Below, one piece after another: positions 44,513 through 57,127 of a stretch of DNA of 64,000 nt; position 1 is the first letter of the stretch; each line of letters begins with the position of its first letter. Source of the stretch: Coix lacryma-jobi var. lacryma-jobi (lineage: Eukaryota > Streptophyta > Magnoliopsida > Poales > Poaceae); NCBI GenBank assembly GCA_009763385.1, contig CM019826.1, forward strand, positions 79,567,135 to 79,631,134, in the 5' to 3' direction. The notes beneath the pieces were generated by a model, which had not been told where the DNA came from, ran no database searches, and was given only the letters and a program-made list of their open reading frames with translations. The position numbers and the translations under genes were made by a program.

Positions 44513-46016
44513 AGGGCATTGTCAACTACCAACACAAATCATAAAAGAAATAGAAGGAGGAAGAAGGAGAAGAGAGAACTCGACCAAATGACCCAAAAGC
44601 ATAGCAAAGCCGAAGAAGGTCAAGTGGAAAGAGCGAAACAACTTGGTCCCCAAAGACATGGGCAACGGCTCGACGCAACCAAGCAAAGCAAAGCTAGCCC
44701 TCAAGAAGAGGTAGAACAGGCTCAACACCGCTAGCAAATACCAATTAAGAAATCGAAGCAAAATGCTAGTCCCTCAAGATAGAGGCACAGAGGCTCAACA
44801 CAACTAGCAAAGAATGCTCGATACCAAAACCTTACGGCCAACAGGAAGCAGCAAAAACTCCCCCTTGAATAGTGCAAACAACCACGAAAGCTCCCCCTTA
44901 GTTCAAACGAAGGGTAATGATTTGCAATTTCTCCCCCTTAGTTGAAAATGCACTTATCAAGAAACAATGCTCCCCCTCAGAAAATGCACCACCAAAAGTG
45001 CCAACCAGAGAAGTTCTCCTACCAACAAGAGAAGTTCTCCCCCTTCCAAAATGCATATGAGTTAAAATGCATAAGAGTGCAAAGATGCTCTACGGAGTTC
45101 TGATCCGATGACTCAGAAAACGCACATAATGCTAGCAAAGGCTCAAACTGATCACTAAGTCTTAAATGAGAGCACAAAGAGCAGTTTTTAGCCGAAAAGG
45201 TATTCACCGTCAACATAGCACAGACATGTATAGACAGAAAGTCAAACAAGTGCTAAACATGTATACAAGGTGAACTACCCCTAGCACAGTTCAATCATCA
45301 TGCTGATACAAATTGAAAAATGAAGCATATACTTGTGATTTTTAATCGGAGTTGCAGCGGTGAAATTACACAAGTTCAGAAATCAGCATGTGACTGCGAG
45401 AGGTTGAATGCTTGTTATTGCCTAACTTTCCAACTGTGCGAAGCCTATGCATAAGCAATCAGAAGCTTAAAGCAACAGTTTCGGTCATACAGTACACATC
45501 TCAAGTTTAACTCAAAGTGCAATGAGAAACAGTCTCGAAACTGTGAGGTGTTAACAAGCAAACCCATCTCGATCTTTTTAATTCACTTAACTTGGTTCAG
45601 ATTTTAAACAGAATATGACATACCAAGCAAGTGAATGACTCAACACTAGAGACATAGCAACCTAGCATACATAGATAGCATAAGTGACTTCGACACATCC
45701 TACACATGCTAGTTGCATATCTCAATGGTGAACATTTTCAAGTTTTAAGTTCATTATCAAATTTCACCATTCAAAAATAGCTCAGCTCACAGTATGGATC
45801 AGTGATTAGAAAGAGCATAAGTTATAGCATCTACATAAAGCATCGGAGCAAAGACTACACAGAGCATAGTTACATTCTTCAGACTATATTCATGAAGCTC
45901 AGAATGTAAAAGCGTATGCTGAAATGCAAAGATGCATGAAGAAACCAAAAGGAAGCAAAAACAACTGAAAAACACAAAGTCAGTGTATCATAAAGAGTCA
46001 AAAATGTTTCCCCCAT
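44513..46016 (-). other. Element F region between pol and PPT, with extra PPT-like tracts
   Basis: 1.5 kb without a coding frame, so no envelope-like ORF of the kind some SIRE elements carry. Five additional PPT-like CTCCCCCTT-type tracts lie at about 44867-44876, 44891-44900, 44931-44940, 44970-44979 and 45036-45045. Confidence 0.75.
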
Positions 46017-47768
46017 CTAAAAGGGGAAACACACACCAAGCTCACCTCTCAACCGATTAAAAGTTGATTGGTCCAAAGGCTTGGTGAAAATATCAGCCAA
46101 CTGATGATGAGTATCGACATGGCGGAGGTCGATATCACCCTTCTCATAGTGGTCTCGCAAAAAATGAAAGCGCACATCAATGTGTTTGGTCTTCGAGTGC
46201 AGCACGGGGTTCTTAGCAACGCTAATCGCACTCGTGCTGTCACAAAGCAAAGGAACACGAGAAAAGCTCATACCAAAATCACGCAAAGTGGCCATCATCC
46301 AGAGTAACTGGGAACAGCAGCTAGCCGCAGCAACATACTCAGCCTCCGTTGTAGACTGGGCGACACTAGACTGCTTGCGAGAGGACCACGATACAAGAGA
46401 AGAACCAATAAACTGGCAAGTCCCAGAAGTGGACTTGCGCTCAATCTGGCAACCAGCAAAATCAGCATCGGAATAACCGCAAAGGGAAAGGTTGGAGGAA
46501 GCAGAGTACCAAATCCCAAATTCTGGAGTGAAGGATAAGTACCTCATAATGCGCTTGACCGCCTGATGGTGAGAGGTGCGCGGTGAAGACTGAAATCGCG
46601 CGCAGAGACACACCGCGAACTGAATGTCCGGGCTTGTCGCCGTCAAGTACAGCAGCGACCCGATCATACTCCGGTACTCCTTCTGGTCCACTGCTTCTCC
46701 CTCCTTGTCCGCATCCAGGGCTGTCATGGTCGACATGGGCGTTGGAAGAGGCTTGGCCTCACCCATATCGAATTTCTTCAGAATATCCCGGGTATACTTG
46801 CCCTGGTGCACGAACGTTCCTTCCCGGGATTGCCTGATTTGCATCCCGAGGAAAAACGTCAACTCGCCCATCATGCTCATCTCGAACTCCCTGCTCATAG
46901 TGTCTGCAAACTTGGCAACCAAAGCATGAGAAGAACCACCGAAAATGATATCATCCATGTAAATTTGGACCAAGAGAGTATCAGTGCCTTGCTTGAGGAG
47001 AAAGAGCGTTTTATCTACACATCCCATTTTAAAACCCTTAGCAAGCAAAAAGGTTTTCAACCTATCATACCAGGCTCTAGGGGCTTGTTTCAAACCATAC
47101 AAAGCTTTGTGAAGTTTAAAAACATGGTTTGAAAACATGGGATTTTCAAAACTGGGGGGTTGTCTAACATACACCTCCTCTTCTATGTAGCCATTTAAGA
47201 AGGCAGTCTTGACATCCATTTGAAAAAGTTTGAAACCTTTGGATGCAGCAAAAGCCAAGAGTATCCTAATTGCCTCCAAACGAGCTACAGGAGCAAACGT
47301 CTCCTCATAGTCTATCCCCTCCTTCTGACTATATCCCTGGGCTACGAGTCTGGCCTTATTTCTCACAACATGGCCATCTTCTCCCTGTTTGTTTTTGAAA
47401 ACCCATTTTGTCCCAATTGGCTGACACTCAGAAGGTGGAGACACTAGAATCCAAACCCGATTTCTCTCAAAGTTCTCAAGCTCCTCATGCATGGCATTGA
47501 ACCAATCCGGATCTGTCAAAGCGTGTCCAACATCTCGGGGCTCGAAATCAGCAACAAAAGCAGAATGAGCAAAGTGAGAGATTTGCCTTGACCGGGTGAT
47601 GCGTTCGTCGATGCTGCCGATCATCTGCTGAGGCGGGTGCTGGCGCTGAATATGTCGTGGTGCCTCCCTTGCTGAAGTGGCCTCCCCCTCAACAGCAGCT
47701 GGTGCCTCCCCGGGTGCAAACGGTACCGCTCGGGGTGGCGGATCCCACGGCACCCAGGAAGAACCCAT
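46017..47768 (-). pseudogene. Element F pol, C-terminal part: copia RT and RNase H
   Basis: 583 codons open from the junction at 47768 to the stop at 46017. The first ATG is simply the junction; the true pol start is far upstream. Residues 95-175: RT entry (WFNAMHEELENFERNRVW, GTKWVFKNKQGEDG). Catalytic QMDVKTAFLNG at 183-193 and YMDD at 270-273. RNase H with YSDADFAGC near 440, EAEYVAAA, KTKHIDVRFHFLRD, and the family-typical end LADIFTKPLDQSTFNRLRGEL. No stop or frameshift, so the enzyme domains look intact, but the part is cut off from integrase and gag. Confidence 0.93.
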
Positions 47769-50700
47769 TAATTCTCCATGGTTTCATCATTAAACTACGC
47801 TGAGGGTGCGAGGACGAGTCTCCTTTTCTCGTGGAGCAAACGACGATTCGAACCGCTTGATCTACCCAGCTGGGGCTTCCTTATCACACGACATATGCGA
47901 GGCCAAACTTGCATATATCAACCGTCCCGTGGATCCGCTCAAACCGGACCGGAGCCGCGCCACCCGGGGGTACAGTACACCACCGCCCTACAACGGCCTT
48001 GCGGAGTCCATCCAACAGGGGACCGAGCAGGGTGGGTACACGCTACTCCCGCCATCTCTCCACTCCCAGTGCGCGGGTGCGCCGTTCCAGTAAGGGCATA
48101 GCCACAGTAGGGCTTACGTAGCATGTGACCAGTACTAACAATAAGTTCTCGATCCAACGGGCCAACAGCGGACGGGCCCTAGGCGACACAGACGGAAACA
48201 CTACACCAGAACTCCATTTCCTGTGCAAGTTACCCGCCCGGTCTCATTTTAATTATACCATCCCAAACCGAGGGAAGGGTTCCCAACAAAAGCATTTCTC
48301 TTTTCAAAAATCTACTCTAATGAGCAAGGCTAAGCAATCTAAGCATTTGTAAATACCCAGCGACAAGGATAGTATAAGGAGTAATCAAGGTAGTCAATGC
48401 ATCAAGTAGGTAACATTCAACCCCTAAACTTAATGCACAGATTTTATCAACAAGTATATTATTAAAAATTGCAAGGTAGGGGTAAATGCACCGGGGCTTG
48501 CCTTGGGGTTCTTCCTCTGGTTCGTCCCCACAGATATCAAATCCCACTTCGTAGAATACCGGTGCCTCACGAGCTGCAATCGCCGGATGATCCTTGCTAA
48601 CCTCGGTTTCTAAACGCAATATATGAACGAGCATATATAAGATGCATGTGATGCGAATATGAATGAATGCTTATGATGCAGGACAATTATAAGTAGAAGA
48701 GTACAGCAGCAAACAACAATCATATCTGAATACTAAAATTGACATCACAATTGGAACAAGATTTGCATAAGCGATAACCCGAACAGATTTCATGTACCAA
48801 CTAATTTTAACCATAACTGAAGCTACAAAATAGCTATTCTGGTGATTCAGGACAATCTGGAAAGCTTAACAAATTCTCTACAACTTTTCTATAATACACA
48901 ACAGCTGATTCCAGGATCTTATGGACCAAACAATTCATTTGGTTAAACCTATCCAGATTCTGGACAGATTCAAACACTACTGTTCCACAGACCATATCTG
49001 GAGCTCAGAAATATCGACATATGTGATCTAGACCATTCTGGAAAGCACATGAAATCTTCTACAACTTTCTTATAATCCACCAAATCAAATTCGCAAGTTA
49101 AATACCCCAAACAATTCAGTTTGCACAAACTGTCCAGATTCTGGACAGCATCACATACCCAGATTGAACAGAGCATAACTCCCAGCATATACATCCAATA
49201 ACTACGAAATTTTAGGAGCAACTAGATATACAAAATTTCTACAACTTTGCTATACAACATTTCGACAGAAAACCAAATTATTATGGTGTTATCATGCTCC
49301 TATCGAAACTGGTCCAAAGATAAAAATTAACTTAGCAATTGCCAACTTAAGCTATCTAATTGACCACTAAGGGTCAAACGTTTATCCCAACATATGAACA
49401 ACCAGCAGGAACCTAACATGTTCCCTTATGCACTAATGATCTTTCTCCAAATAGGAATGTAACCATGGTTATAGGCTTTTATTAAATAACTATCCTTTTT
49501 ATTAATTATAAGATTAAGGTTAAACCAAAATGTCGCAAACTGACCCCAAACTTTTTGTGTGGGTTAAACATATAGCATAACAATGGTAGGCCAACTTGTA
49601 GATTTTTAGAACAAGTATATACAGCTGTAGAATTAGATCAAGGAATAATTATTTTAAATAGGGTTTAATGGCATATTCATTAGAGTTAAATATTAATCTT
49701 TACCAAAAAGGCTCATAATTTTTGTAGAGGTATGTTTTGTGCTGTAATTGACCACAAAATTGATTTCACAATTTTTGGACTACAGGAAAAGCCTACAGAA
49801 ATTATGAAAGTGCCTAATCCATTTATTTTACTATTTTAATACCCCAAAAAAATTTGTCCAAACTTGAAGTTTCATATTTTTATAATTTTCTTCACATAAC
49901 AGAGAGGCTACACAAAACTTTTCATGATTTTTGGAGCTATAATAAAAATACAGCAAAAATAACAAATTTGGCTACTGTTCATAAGCGCAAAAACGAAAAA
50001 CCCTAAACCTATTTCACTGGCAGGCGGGGCCAGGGCGTCAGGCCAGCCTCGGCCTTGACCAGCGGCGCGGGGCGCGAACTCGAGGCTTGGCTCGACCTCG
50101 AGGGTCAGGCTCGACCTCGGCCTTGACCGCGGCGCGGGGCGCTGACCGCCGGCCAAACTCGCCGGCGGCGAGGCCAGGGGCTCATCCGAGGCTACCTACG
50201 TGTTCGGCTCGGCCTCGCGATCACACCCAAGGTCTCGGTCGGGCTAGGGGGTGAATGCAGACGTAGCTAGCTTCGGCTACGAGAATGGCGGCTCGGTTCC
50301 GCCGTTCCCGACGCTCGCCAGCGTTCTAGCCAAACCAAAGCGGTCGAGGCTACACGAACGCGAGTGTCGGCATGAGAGACCTCACCTAGGGTTGGTGCTC
50401 ACGTTGGATAGGTCAGAGGTGCTCGGGGAGATGAAGGTCGATGGTGGCGGCGATGGCAGAGCGGCGGTCGGACTCCGCGACGGCGTTCCGGCTCCACCGG
50501 CGTGGTAACGACCTGAAGGGTGAGCCGATGCGAATCAGTGAGTTGAGGCGGAGCTAATGGCGCAACCAATTTGACCCGAGAGTCTCCTTACCCGCCGGAC
50601 GACGACAAGCATGGCCGCGGCGGCCGCTCGCCGGAGCTGGGGAAGAAGAAGCTCGACCGGGCAATGTGGGCGCCGAGGACTCGATTCAGTGGGTTGGGAA

Positions 50701-51674
50701 GGTGGGTGAGGTCATGGCGGAGCTCTGGTTAGGCCGACGACAGCAGAGGAGGCCCGTCGGCGGTGAATTTCGCCGGCGGCGCTCCCTGGTCTTGCCGGCC
50801 GAAAATGGAGAGAAAGGGAAAGGAGAGAACCACGGCGACCGTAGGGTTTTTGTAGGCGGCGAGGAGCTCAGGGAGTGCGCCAGCGAGTTGTGCATGCAGT
50901 GGGAGCAAGTGGCGCGTGGATAGGGACGTGTCGACGCCAGAACGCCGCTGTGTAGCTACAGTGAGTTCTGTTCCATTTTTAATTGCGCCCAAATTTTGAA
51001 CTAAAGTGCAAAATCCGTAAGAATGAAAGTTGTTCAGAATTTTGTGATCTACAAACTTGCTTAAAGAACAATGTTCCAATTCGGCCTAGTTTTTGAATTA
51101 TGGTTTGAATTCAAATTTGTCCCAAACTGAATTCTCAAATTACTTTGAAATTTCTAGAAGAACATCAAAATCTGTGAATATGAAAGTTGTCACATTTGGC
51201 ATTCCCTACAACTTTGATTAAAGGGCCATGGTCAGATTCTCAATAGTTTGAGAGTTGTAGTTCAAGGGTAGATTCTAGGGTTTAAACAAATTTGTTCCAA
51301 TTCAAATCCTATGCAGAATCTGTGTTAACCTTATATACCAAAGTTGTTTATTTCATTAGTATCTACAACTTTGTTTTAAGGGCCATGTCCAGATTCAGCT
51401 TGGACCATAGCCTTTATCATAGGGCCACTATAATGACATGTGATTTCGTGAATCATGTAACCCTATAAATCTATCTTGACTAGATATCATCCACTACAAT
51501 TCCTTAAGCACTACACATCAAATGAGCAAAACAGAGTTGAAACAAACATATGATGCACTTGAGATCAAGTTACATGAAATTTGTAAATGCATCTTTAGTG
51601 TTGCTACATGAATGATTTCCATGCTCATGATGACATGTCAGGTTTTAGTTGGCTTAAACACCAGAGGTGTTACA
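47762..51674 (-). repeat. Element E 3' LTR, truncated
   Basis: Aligns with 58142-62096. The end is TTACA at 51674 next to the PPT; the other end is lost. It lacks a 44-bp segment present in the 5' LTR (61334-61377), where both copies share TGT at the boundary. Confidence 0.92.
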
Positions 51675-51688
51675 GCTCCTCCCCCCTT
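51675..51688 (-). other. Element E polypurine tract
   Basis: Minus-strand AAGGGGGGAGGAGC next to the 3' LTR. Confidence 0.85.
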
Positions 51689-51814
51689 AAAGAAATCTCG
51701 TCACGAGATTGGTTTAACTGACTAAGTAATGGAAAAGGAAATGTGTTAGGATCTAAATCTATGACCCTCCTCTAAAGTACCAATGTAAGTTTCCCTAGCC
51801 AGTGAAACACATAC

Positions 51815-52352
51815 CTAAATGGAAGCGAGAAAATCTGGAAAGTGCTCCAACAAAAAATCCTTAGATTCCCAGGTGGCTTCTTCTTCTGAGTGTTGATCCG
51901 ATTGCACTTTATAGAATCTAACAGTTCTACTTCGGGTGACTCGGTCCTTTTGATCAAGCACTTTGACTGGATATTCTGAATAAGTCATATCTGGTTGAAT
52001 GTCTACGCCTTCATAATTCATCACTTTGTCGGGCACTCGCAAGCATTGCTTTAGTTGAGACACATGGAACACATTATGTACAGCAGCAAGTTGTTCAGGC
52101 AACTCCAACCGGTAAGCTTGCTTTCCACACCGCTTTATAATTTTGAACGGTCCAATGTATCGAGGTGCCAGCTTTCCCTTTACTCCAAACCGAACCACTC
52201 CCTTCATTGGTGATACTTTCAAATATACATAGCTTCCCTCAGAGAATACTAACGGTCTTCGTCTTCTATCTGCGTAACTCTTTTGTCGGGTCTGAGCTAC
52301 CTTCAGGTTGTTTTGTATCTGCTTTACTTTTTCTTCAGCTTCATTTACTAAG
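51815..52352 (-). pseudogene. Element E integrase C-terminus and chromodomain-like end
   Basis: After a frameshift near 52370 the reading continues in this frame: YVYLKVSPMKGVVRFG, LAPRYIGPFKII, VFHVSQLKQCLRVP, and a chromodomain-like segment (YPVKVLDQKDRVTRSRTV, then EEEATWESKDFLLEHFP). Chromodomains of this kind in plant chromoviruses often lack some of the aromatic cage residues; I cannot judge methyl-lysine binding from sequence alone. Confidence 0.88.
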
Positions 52353-53582
52353 TCAACTCTGAAAAATCTTCTCTCCAGGCTCTGACCAGTTCAGCGGGGT
52401 TCGACATCTTTGTCCATAAAGCGCTTCAAATGGTGCCATGTTGATACTCTCTTGGTAGCTATTATTATAAGAAAACTCTGCTAATGGAAGACATTCATCC
52501 CATTGATCAGGATAGGTGAGCACACAGGATCTCAACATATCCTCTAAGATTTGATTTACCCTCTCAGTTTGACCTCCAGTCTGGGGATGGTATGCTGTGC
52601 TAAAAAGGAGTTTGGTTCCTAATGATTCATGTAAATGCTTCCAAAACTGAGAGACAAACTATGTTCCCCTATCAGAGACTATGGTCTTGGGTACACCATG
52701 AAGACTTAGAATTCTGGCAATATAGATTCGAGCATAGACAGGAGTTCTATATGTAGTCTTAGCTGGGATAAAATGAGCTGATTTGGTTAGACGATCTACA
52801 ATTACCCATATCGAGTCAAATCCCTTGGAAGTTTTAGGAAGTCCCACGATGAAATCCATGCTAATATCCTCCCATTTCCAAGCTGGAATAGGCAAAGACT
52901 GTAACTCACCAGCTGGCTTCAAATGTACTGCCTTTACTTTTTGGCAAGTGTCACACTGAGCCACGTAGCGAGCTATTTCAATCTTCATCTTTGTCCACTA
53001 GAATCTTTGCTTCAGATCTTGATACATTTTATTACTTCCTGGGTGGATGGCTAACCTGGTAAGATGAGCTTCATCAAGAATCTTCTGTCTGAGCTCGGGT
53101 ACCTTGGGAACAACCAATCGGTCCTTAAACCATAACACGCCTGCTTCATCAACTCTGAAACAAGTTGTTTCCCCAGCTTTGACTTTTGCTATAATATGAC
53201 CTATCCCCTTGTTCATTTTCTGGGTTGCTATAATTTCTTCCCGTATAGTAGGTTCGACTCTAACGTTTGACAGGCTTCCTTGCAAAACTATTTCTATACC
53301 CAACTTTGCTAGCTCTTGACACAAACTAAGATTCATGGGTGTTACTGACAAGCAATTGCAGTGAGGGTTCCGACTGAGAGCATCGGCAACTTTATTTGCC
53401 TTACCTGGATGGTAATGTATTTCTAGATCATAATCCTTGATTAATTCCAGCCATCTCCTTTGTCGCATATTCAAGTCTTCCTGAGTAAAGATGTACTTCA
53501 AACTCTTGTGATCAGTGTACATATGGCACTTGTTTCCCAACAAGTAATGCCGCCATATCTTCAGTGCATGTACAACTGCAGC
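52353..53582 (-). pseudogene. Element E RNase H end and integrase core
   Basis: One reading frame interrupted by TAG codons at 52998-53000 and 52659-52661, then lost near 52370. Includes YTDHKSLKYIFTQ, HPGKANKVADALSR, the integrase zinc-binding part CDTCQKVKAVH, core motifs MDFIVGLP, VSDRGT and the region of the glutamate in NQILEDMLR, and PFEALYGQRCRTP. The TAG at 52659 lies two residues after the catalytic VSDRG. Confidence 0.9.
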
Positions 53583-54230
53583 CTACTCCAAATCATGAGT
53601 TGGATAATGTTCTTCGTGTCGCTTGAGCTGTCTTGATGCATAGGCAATGACTCTTCCTTCTTGCATCAATACACAGCCAAGACCAATTCCGGAGGCGTCA
53701 CAGTATACATCAAAAGGCTTCTCAATATATGGTTGAGCTAAAATTGGTGCTGTGGTAAGCAGCTTCTTTAGGGTTTGAAAGGCCTGCTCACACTCTGGAG
53801 TCCATTTAAACTTGACTTGGTTCTTGAGCAACTCTGTAATAGGTTTGGCTATTTTTGAAAAACCAAGAATGAAACGGCGATAATAACCAGCCATTCCGAG
53901 GAAACTGCGGACTTGATGAACTGTGGTTGGTGACTTCCACTTCAGAATATCCTGCACCTTTCTGGGATCAACTGCAATACCCTCAGCAGATAACACATGA
54001 CCCAGGAATTGAACTTCTTCTAACCAAAAGGCACACTTGCTGAATTTAGCATATAGCTGATGCTCACGCAGACGAGTCAGCACAACACGAAGATGTTCAG
54101 CATGTTCTTCTTTGGTTTTGGAATATACCAAGATGTCATCAATAAATACTACCACGAATTTGTCGAGCTCAGGCATGAACACAGAGTTCATGAGATACAT
54201 GAAATGGGCTGGAGCATTGGTTAGGCCAAA
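53583..54230 (-). pseudogene. Element E reverse transcriptase end and RNase H start
   Basis: Same frame as the part upstream, after the TAA at 54231-54233. Contains catalytic VVFIDDILVYS, FLGHVLSAEG, FLGMAGYYRRFI, then RNase H start DVYCDASGIGLG, ending at TAG 53583-53585. Confidence 0.9.
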
Positions 54231-56309
54231 TTACATGACGAGATATTCATATAGGCCATATCGAGTGGTAAAAGCAGTTTTGGGAATATCTTCGGGTCTA
54301 ATTTTGATCTGGTGGTACCCTGATCTAAGATCTATTTTGGAGAAGGCTTTGGCTCCGGCAAGCTGGTCAAAGAGAAGATCAATACGAGGAAGGGGATACT
54401 TGTTTTTGATGGTTACCTCATTGAGAGGACGATAGTCTACACACATTCTCAGAGTCTTGTCCTTCTTCTTCACAAAGATAGCGGGACACCCCCAGGGAGA
54501 AGAACTAGGCCGGATAAAACCCTTCTCTAAAAGTTCTTTTAACTGAGTCTTCAACTCGGCTAACTCCTTTGGAGCCATTCTATAAGCTCTTCGCGATACA
54601 GGTGTTGTTCCTGGTTGCAGCTCAATCAAAAACTCCACGTTTCTGTCAGGTGGCAGACCAGGTAATTCTTCAGGGAACACATCAGGGAATTCTCGTACCA
54701 CTGGGACATTCTCGACTCCTTCACTAAACATGGCACATAACTTCGGGCTGATTAGTTTGGGTTTTGGAAGCTGGATGAGAAGTTGGGAATTTCGGTCTGG
54801 TGAGTTTAGACGAACAGTCCTATTTAATGTATCTAAAACAGCCCCATAACGCTGCATCCAGCTCATCCCTAGAATCACATCTAAGGTTTGATGGTTCAGC
54901 ACAATCATAGAAGTGGGATAAACATGTCGTCCCATCTCTATTGGAACTTGATGCACTATCTCATTGGCATACAGCCGACCCCCAGGTGACAGTATAGATA
55001 TTTTCCCTTTGGACTCACATATTGGAATTGCATGCTTCCTGACAAACTCTCTATTGATGAATGAATGCGATGCACCGGAGTCAACGAGTGTAGCTGCTAA
55101 ATGGTTGGCAACAGTAAACGTACCCAGCATAACCGGTTCGCCTTCTGGAATAGTCTCAACTTGAGTACGATGAACCTGTCCAGTCTTGGGTACCACATAA
55201 ATCTTCTGTGTGCCTGATCGGGAGCCAGAACGGTTGCCTTGCTGCTGCTTATTCTGTGGATTAGCTTGATTGCCTTGCTGACGAGGAACATTGGAATTAT
55301 AATTCTTTGGTGAAGGACAATTCTTAGCAAAATGTCCTGATCCGCCACAGTTATAACAGTGGTTACTGGTTTTTGGGGCATTTGTGAATTGGGAGCTAGG
55401 TGCATTGGCTTGACGTGGGTACTGGAACTGGGAAGAGGCTTTGGCATTAGCTTGAGGTTGGTAATATTGCTGGGGTGGGCGAGCAGGTACATGTGCATGA
55501 GGAACAGGGTGGTATAGCAACTTGGGACATTTCGGCACACTCCCAGATGCGCCAGCTTGAGCAGTCTTCCTCCTTTTTGCCTCCTTGTGCACACGATTCT
55601 TCTCTTCAAGAGTGATGGCAATACTCACAATGTCATTGAAGGTGGAGTTGGCACAGGTGGTTATCATGGTTTGTAGCTTGGTGCTCAGTCCTCGCATGAA
55701 GCACTGCTTCTTTTTAGCACCAGTGTTGACATGATCAGGAGCATATTGAGAGAGATGGTTGAACTTGCTCACATACTGCATCACGGATTGAGTACCCTGT
55801 TGCAGCTTGAGAAACTCCTCTAGCTTCATTTGCATGATACCCGCTGGGATGTGGTGTGCTCTAAAGACTTCACAAAATTCAGCCCAAGTGACCTGATGTC
55901 CAGGAGCTTGTGTGGCCAAATAATTTGCCCACCAGGTGCCTGCTGGCCCTCTAAACTGTTGTGCTACAAACAGAGGCTTCTGGATGTCTGTGCATCGGAT
56001 TAACTCAAACTTTTGCTCAATGGTATGCAGCCACTCATTTGCTTCCAGAGGTTCTTCAGCCTTGGTAAAGAGTGGAGGGCGAGTATCCATGAAATCTGAG
56101 TACGTGCTGTTGGCATCATGATGGCCCTGCCCGCGGGGTCCTTGCCCGCGCCCTTGAGCCATAGCTTGTAACAGCCTAGTGTTATCAGCTGTCACAGTGG
56201 CTAATGCAGCAATTGCCTCAGCCATGGTTGGGGGTACCCGTGGTGGTGGTGGAGGGTTTTCCCCACCCTGGGATGTACCAGCCCCGGAAGCACGCGTATT
56301 CACCGGCAT
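54231..56309 (-). pseudogene. Element E gag, protease and start of RT
   Basis: ATG at 56309 (MPVNTRASGAG); an in-frame start 10 codons upstream is possible but less likely. Gag domain with TWWANYLATQAPGHQVTW and IPAGIMQMKLEEF. Counting from this ATG: zinc knuckle C318-C321-H326-C331 (CYNCGGSGHFAKNC), protease LVDSGASHSFI with its aspartate at about 410, then RT to YGLYEYLVM where a TAA (54231-54233) ends it. The most intact part of the element. Confidence 0.92.
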
Positions 56310-56506
56310 CTGTAATATACAGCAAGTATTGCACAACATCCATAAGTACTCATAATTATCCTAGTCACAAACTTCCATTACATCAGCAAAAGCAGTTGCA
56401 TGAACATCACCTGGTCTGATTTATTTATTACACAAGTCCGCTCCTGTCAGGACTACCTAGTGCAACTATCCTCCCATACTACTAGTTAGGACTACCCAAA
56501 CTACGA

Positions 56507-57127
56507 TCACTCCTCGTGGTTAGTGTCGAGGCCGGAGACGTGGCCACCCTCGTCGTCACTATCGTCGATCTCGATCACCAACTCAGGCTCGTCCTCCTCC
56601 TCGTCAGGCTCTCCTCCGTCAGCCAGGACCACACCATCCTCCATCTCGGCTGCTCCCGGCGCGTGATAGGGGTTGAGACGGTTGTTGAGGACGTGAATCT
56701 CCTCATGGAGGTTGTTGGCATACACCTCCATATCCTCTATCTGAAGCTCAAGCTCAAAGACTCGTGCGCGGGCTTGGTTTTCTCGGATCTAGGCTTCATT
56801 CCTCTGAGCACGGAAGTGCTCATTCTCACTCTCCAAATTGGCTTCTTCCTTGGATGCCTCACTAAGCTGTGCGCGCAGAACAGTCTCTAGTTTAGCTGCC
56901 TCCTTCAGCTGTTCACGCTGATGGCCAATGATCATGGCGTCCAGAGCCCTATCCCTGGTGGACTCTGCTAAGGTAGTAGTGAGCCTCCTGATCTCTGCAA
57001 GGAGCTCTGCCTCGGAACGACGGGTGCTACGGCTGCTGCTAGCCTCCCCTGAACGCGGCGCGAGCTGGTGTCGCAGGACTCCCCTTGGCCCCGTGCTCTT
57101 GCGCGCAGTCTGCTTAGCGCGAGCCAT
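56507..57127 (-). pseudogene. Element E extra ORF ahead of gag: histone H3-tail-like N-terminus, coiled coil, acidic tail
   Basis: ATG at 57127. Begins MARAKQTARKSTG: 12 of 13 residues equal the start of plant histone H3 (only T3 is A), then PRGVLRHQLAPR where H3 has GKAPRKQLATK, so the likeness continues past K9 to about A21. Residues 30-165 are mostly heptad-like (ELLAEIRRLTTTLAES, ELELQIEDMEVYANNLHEE). The C-terminus is acidic (PELVIEIDDSDDEGG). There is no histone fold. One in-frame TAG (56789-56791) splits the 206-codon frame, leaving 112 codons including the H3-like part. The layout (197 bp ahead of gag, 360 bp after PBS) matches element A. Function unknown. Confidence 0.88.

Noticed and set aside
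44513..46016. Envelope-like ORF of a SIRE element between pol and the 3' LTR of F
   Set aside because: No frame of meaningful length on the element strand.
46049..46476. Open frames on either strand within the F RT/RNase H region
   Set aside because: Alternative-frame shadows of the intact copia pol frame 46017-47768.
48317..48634. 105-codon minus-strand frame, repeated at 58698-59015
   Set aside because: Present in both E LTRs as ordinary LTR sequence, short, and without a recognisable domain; its conservation follows from LTR identity.
56507..57127. Histone H3 gene or pseudogene
   Set aside because: Only the first about 25 residues resemble H3; the rest is coiled coil and acidic tail with no histone fold, and the frame sits between PBS and gag of a retrotransposon.
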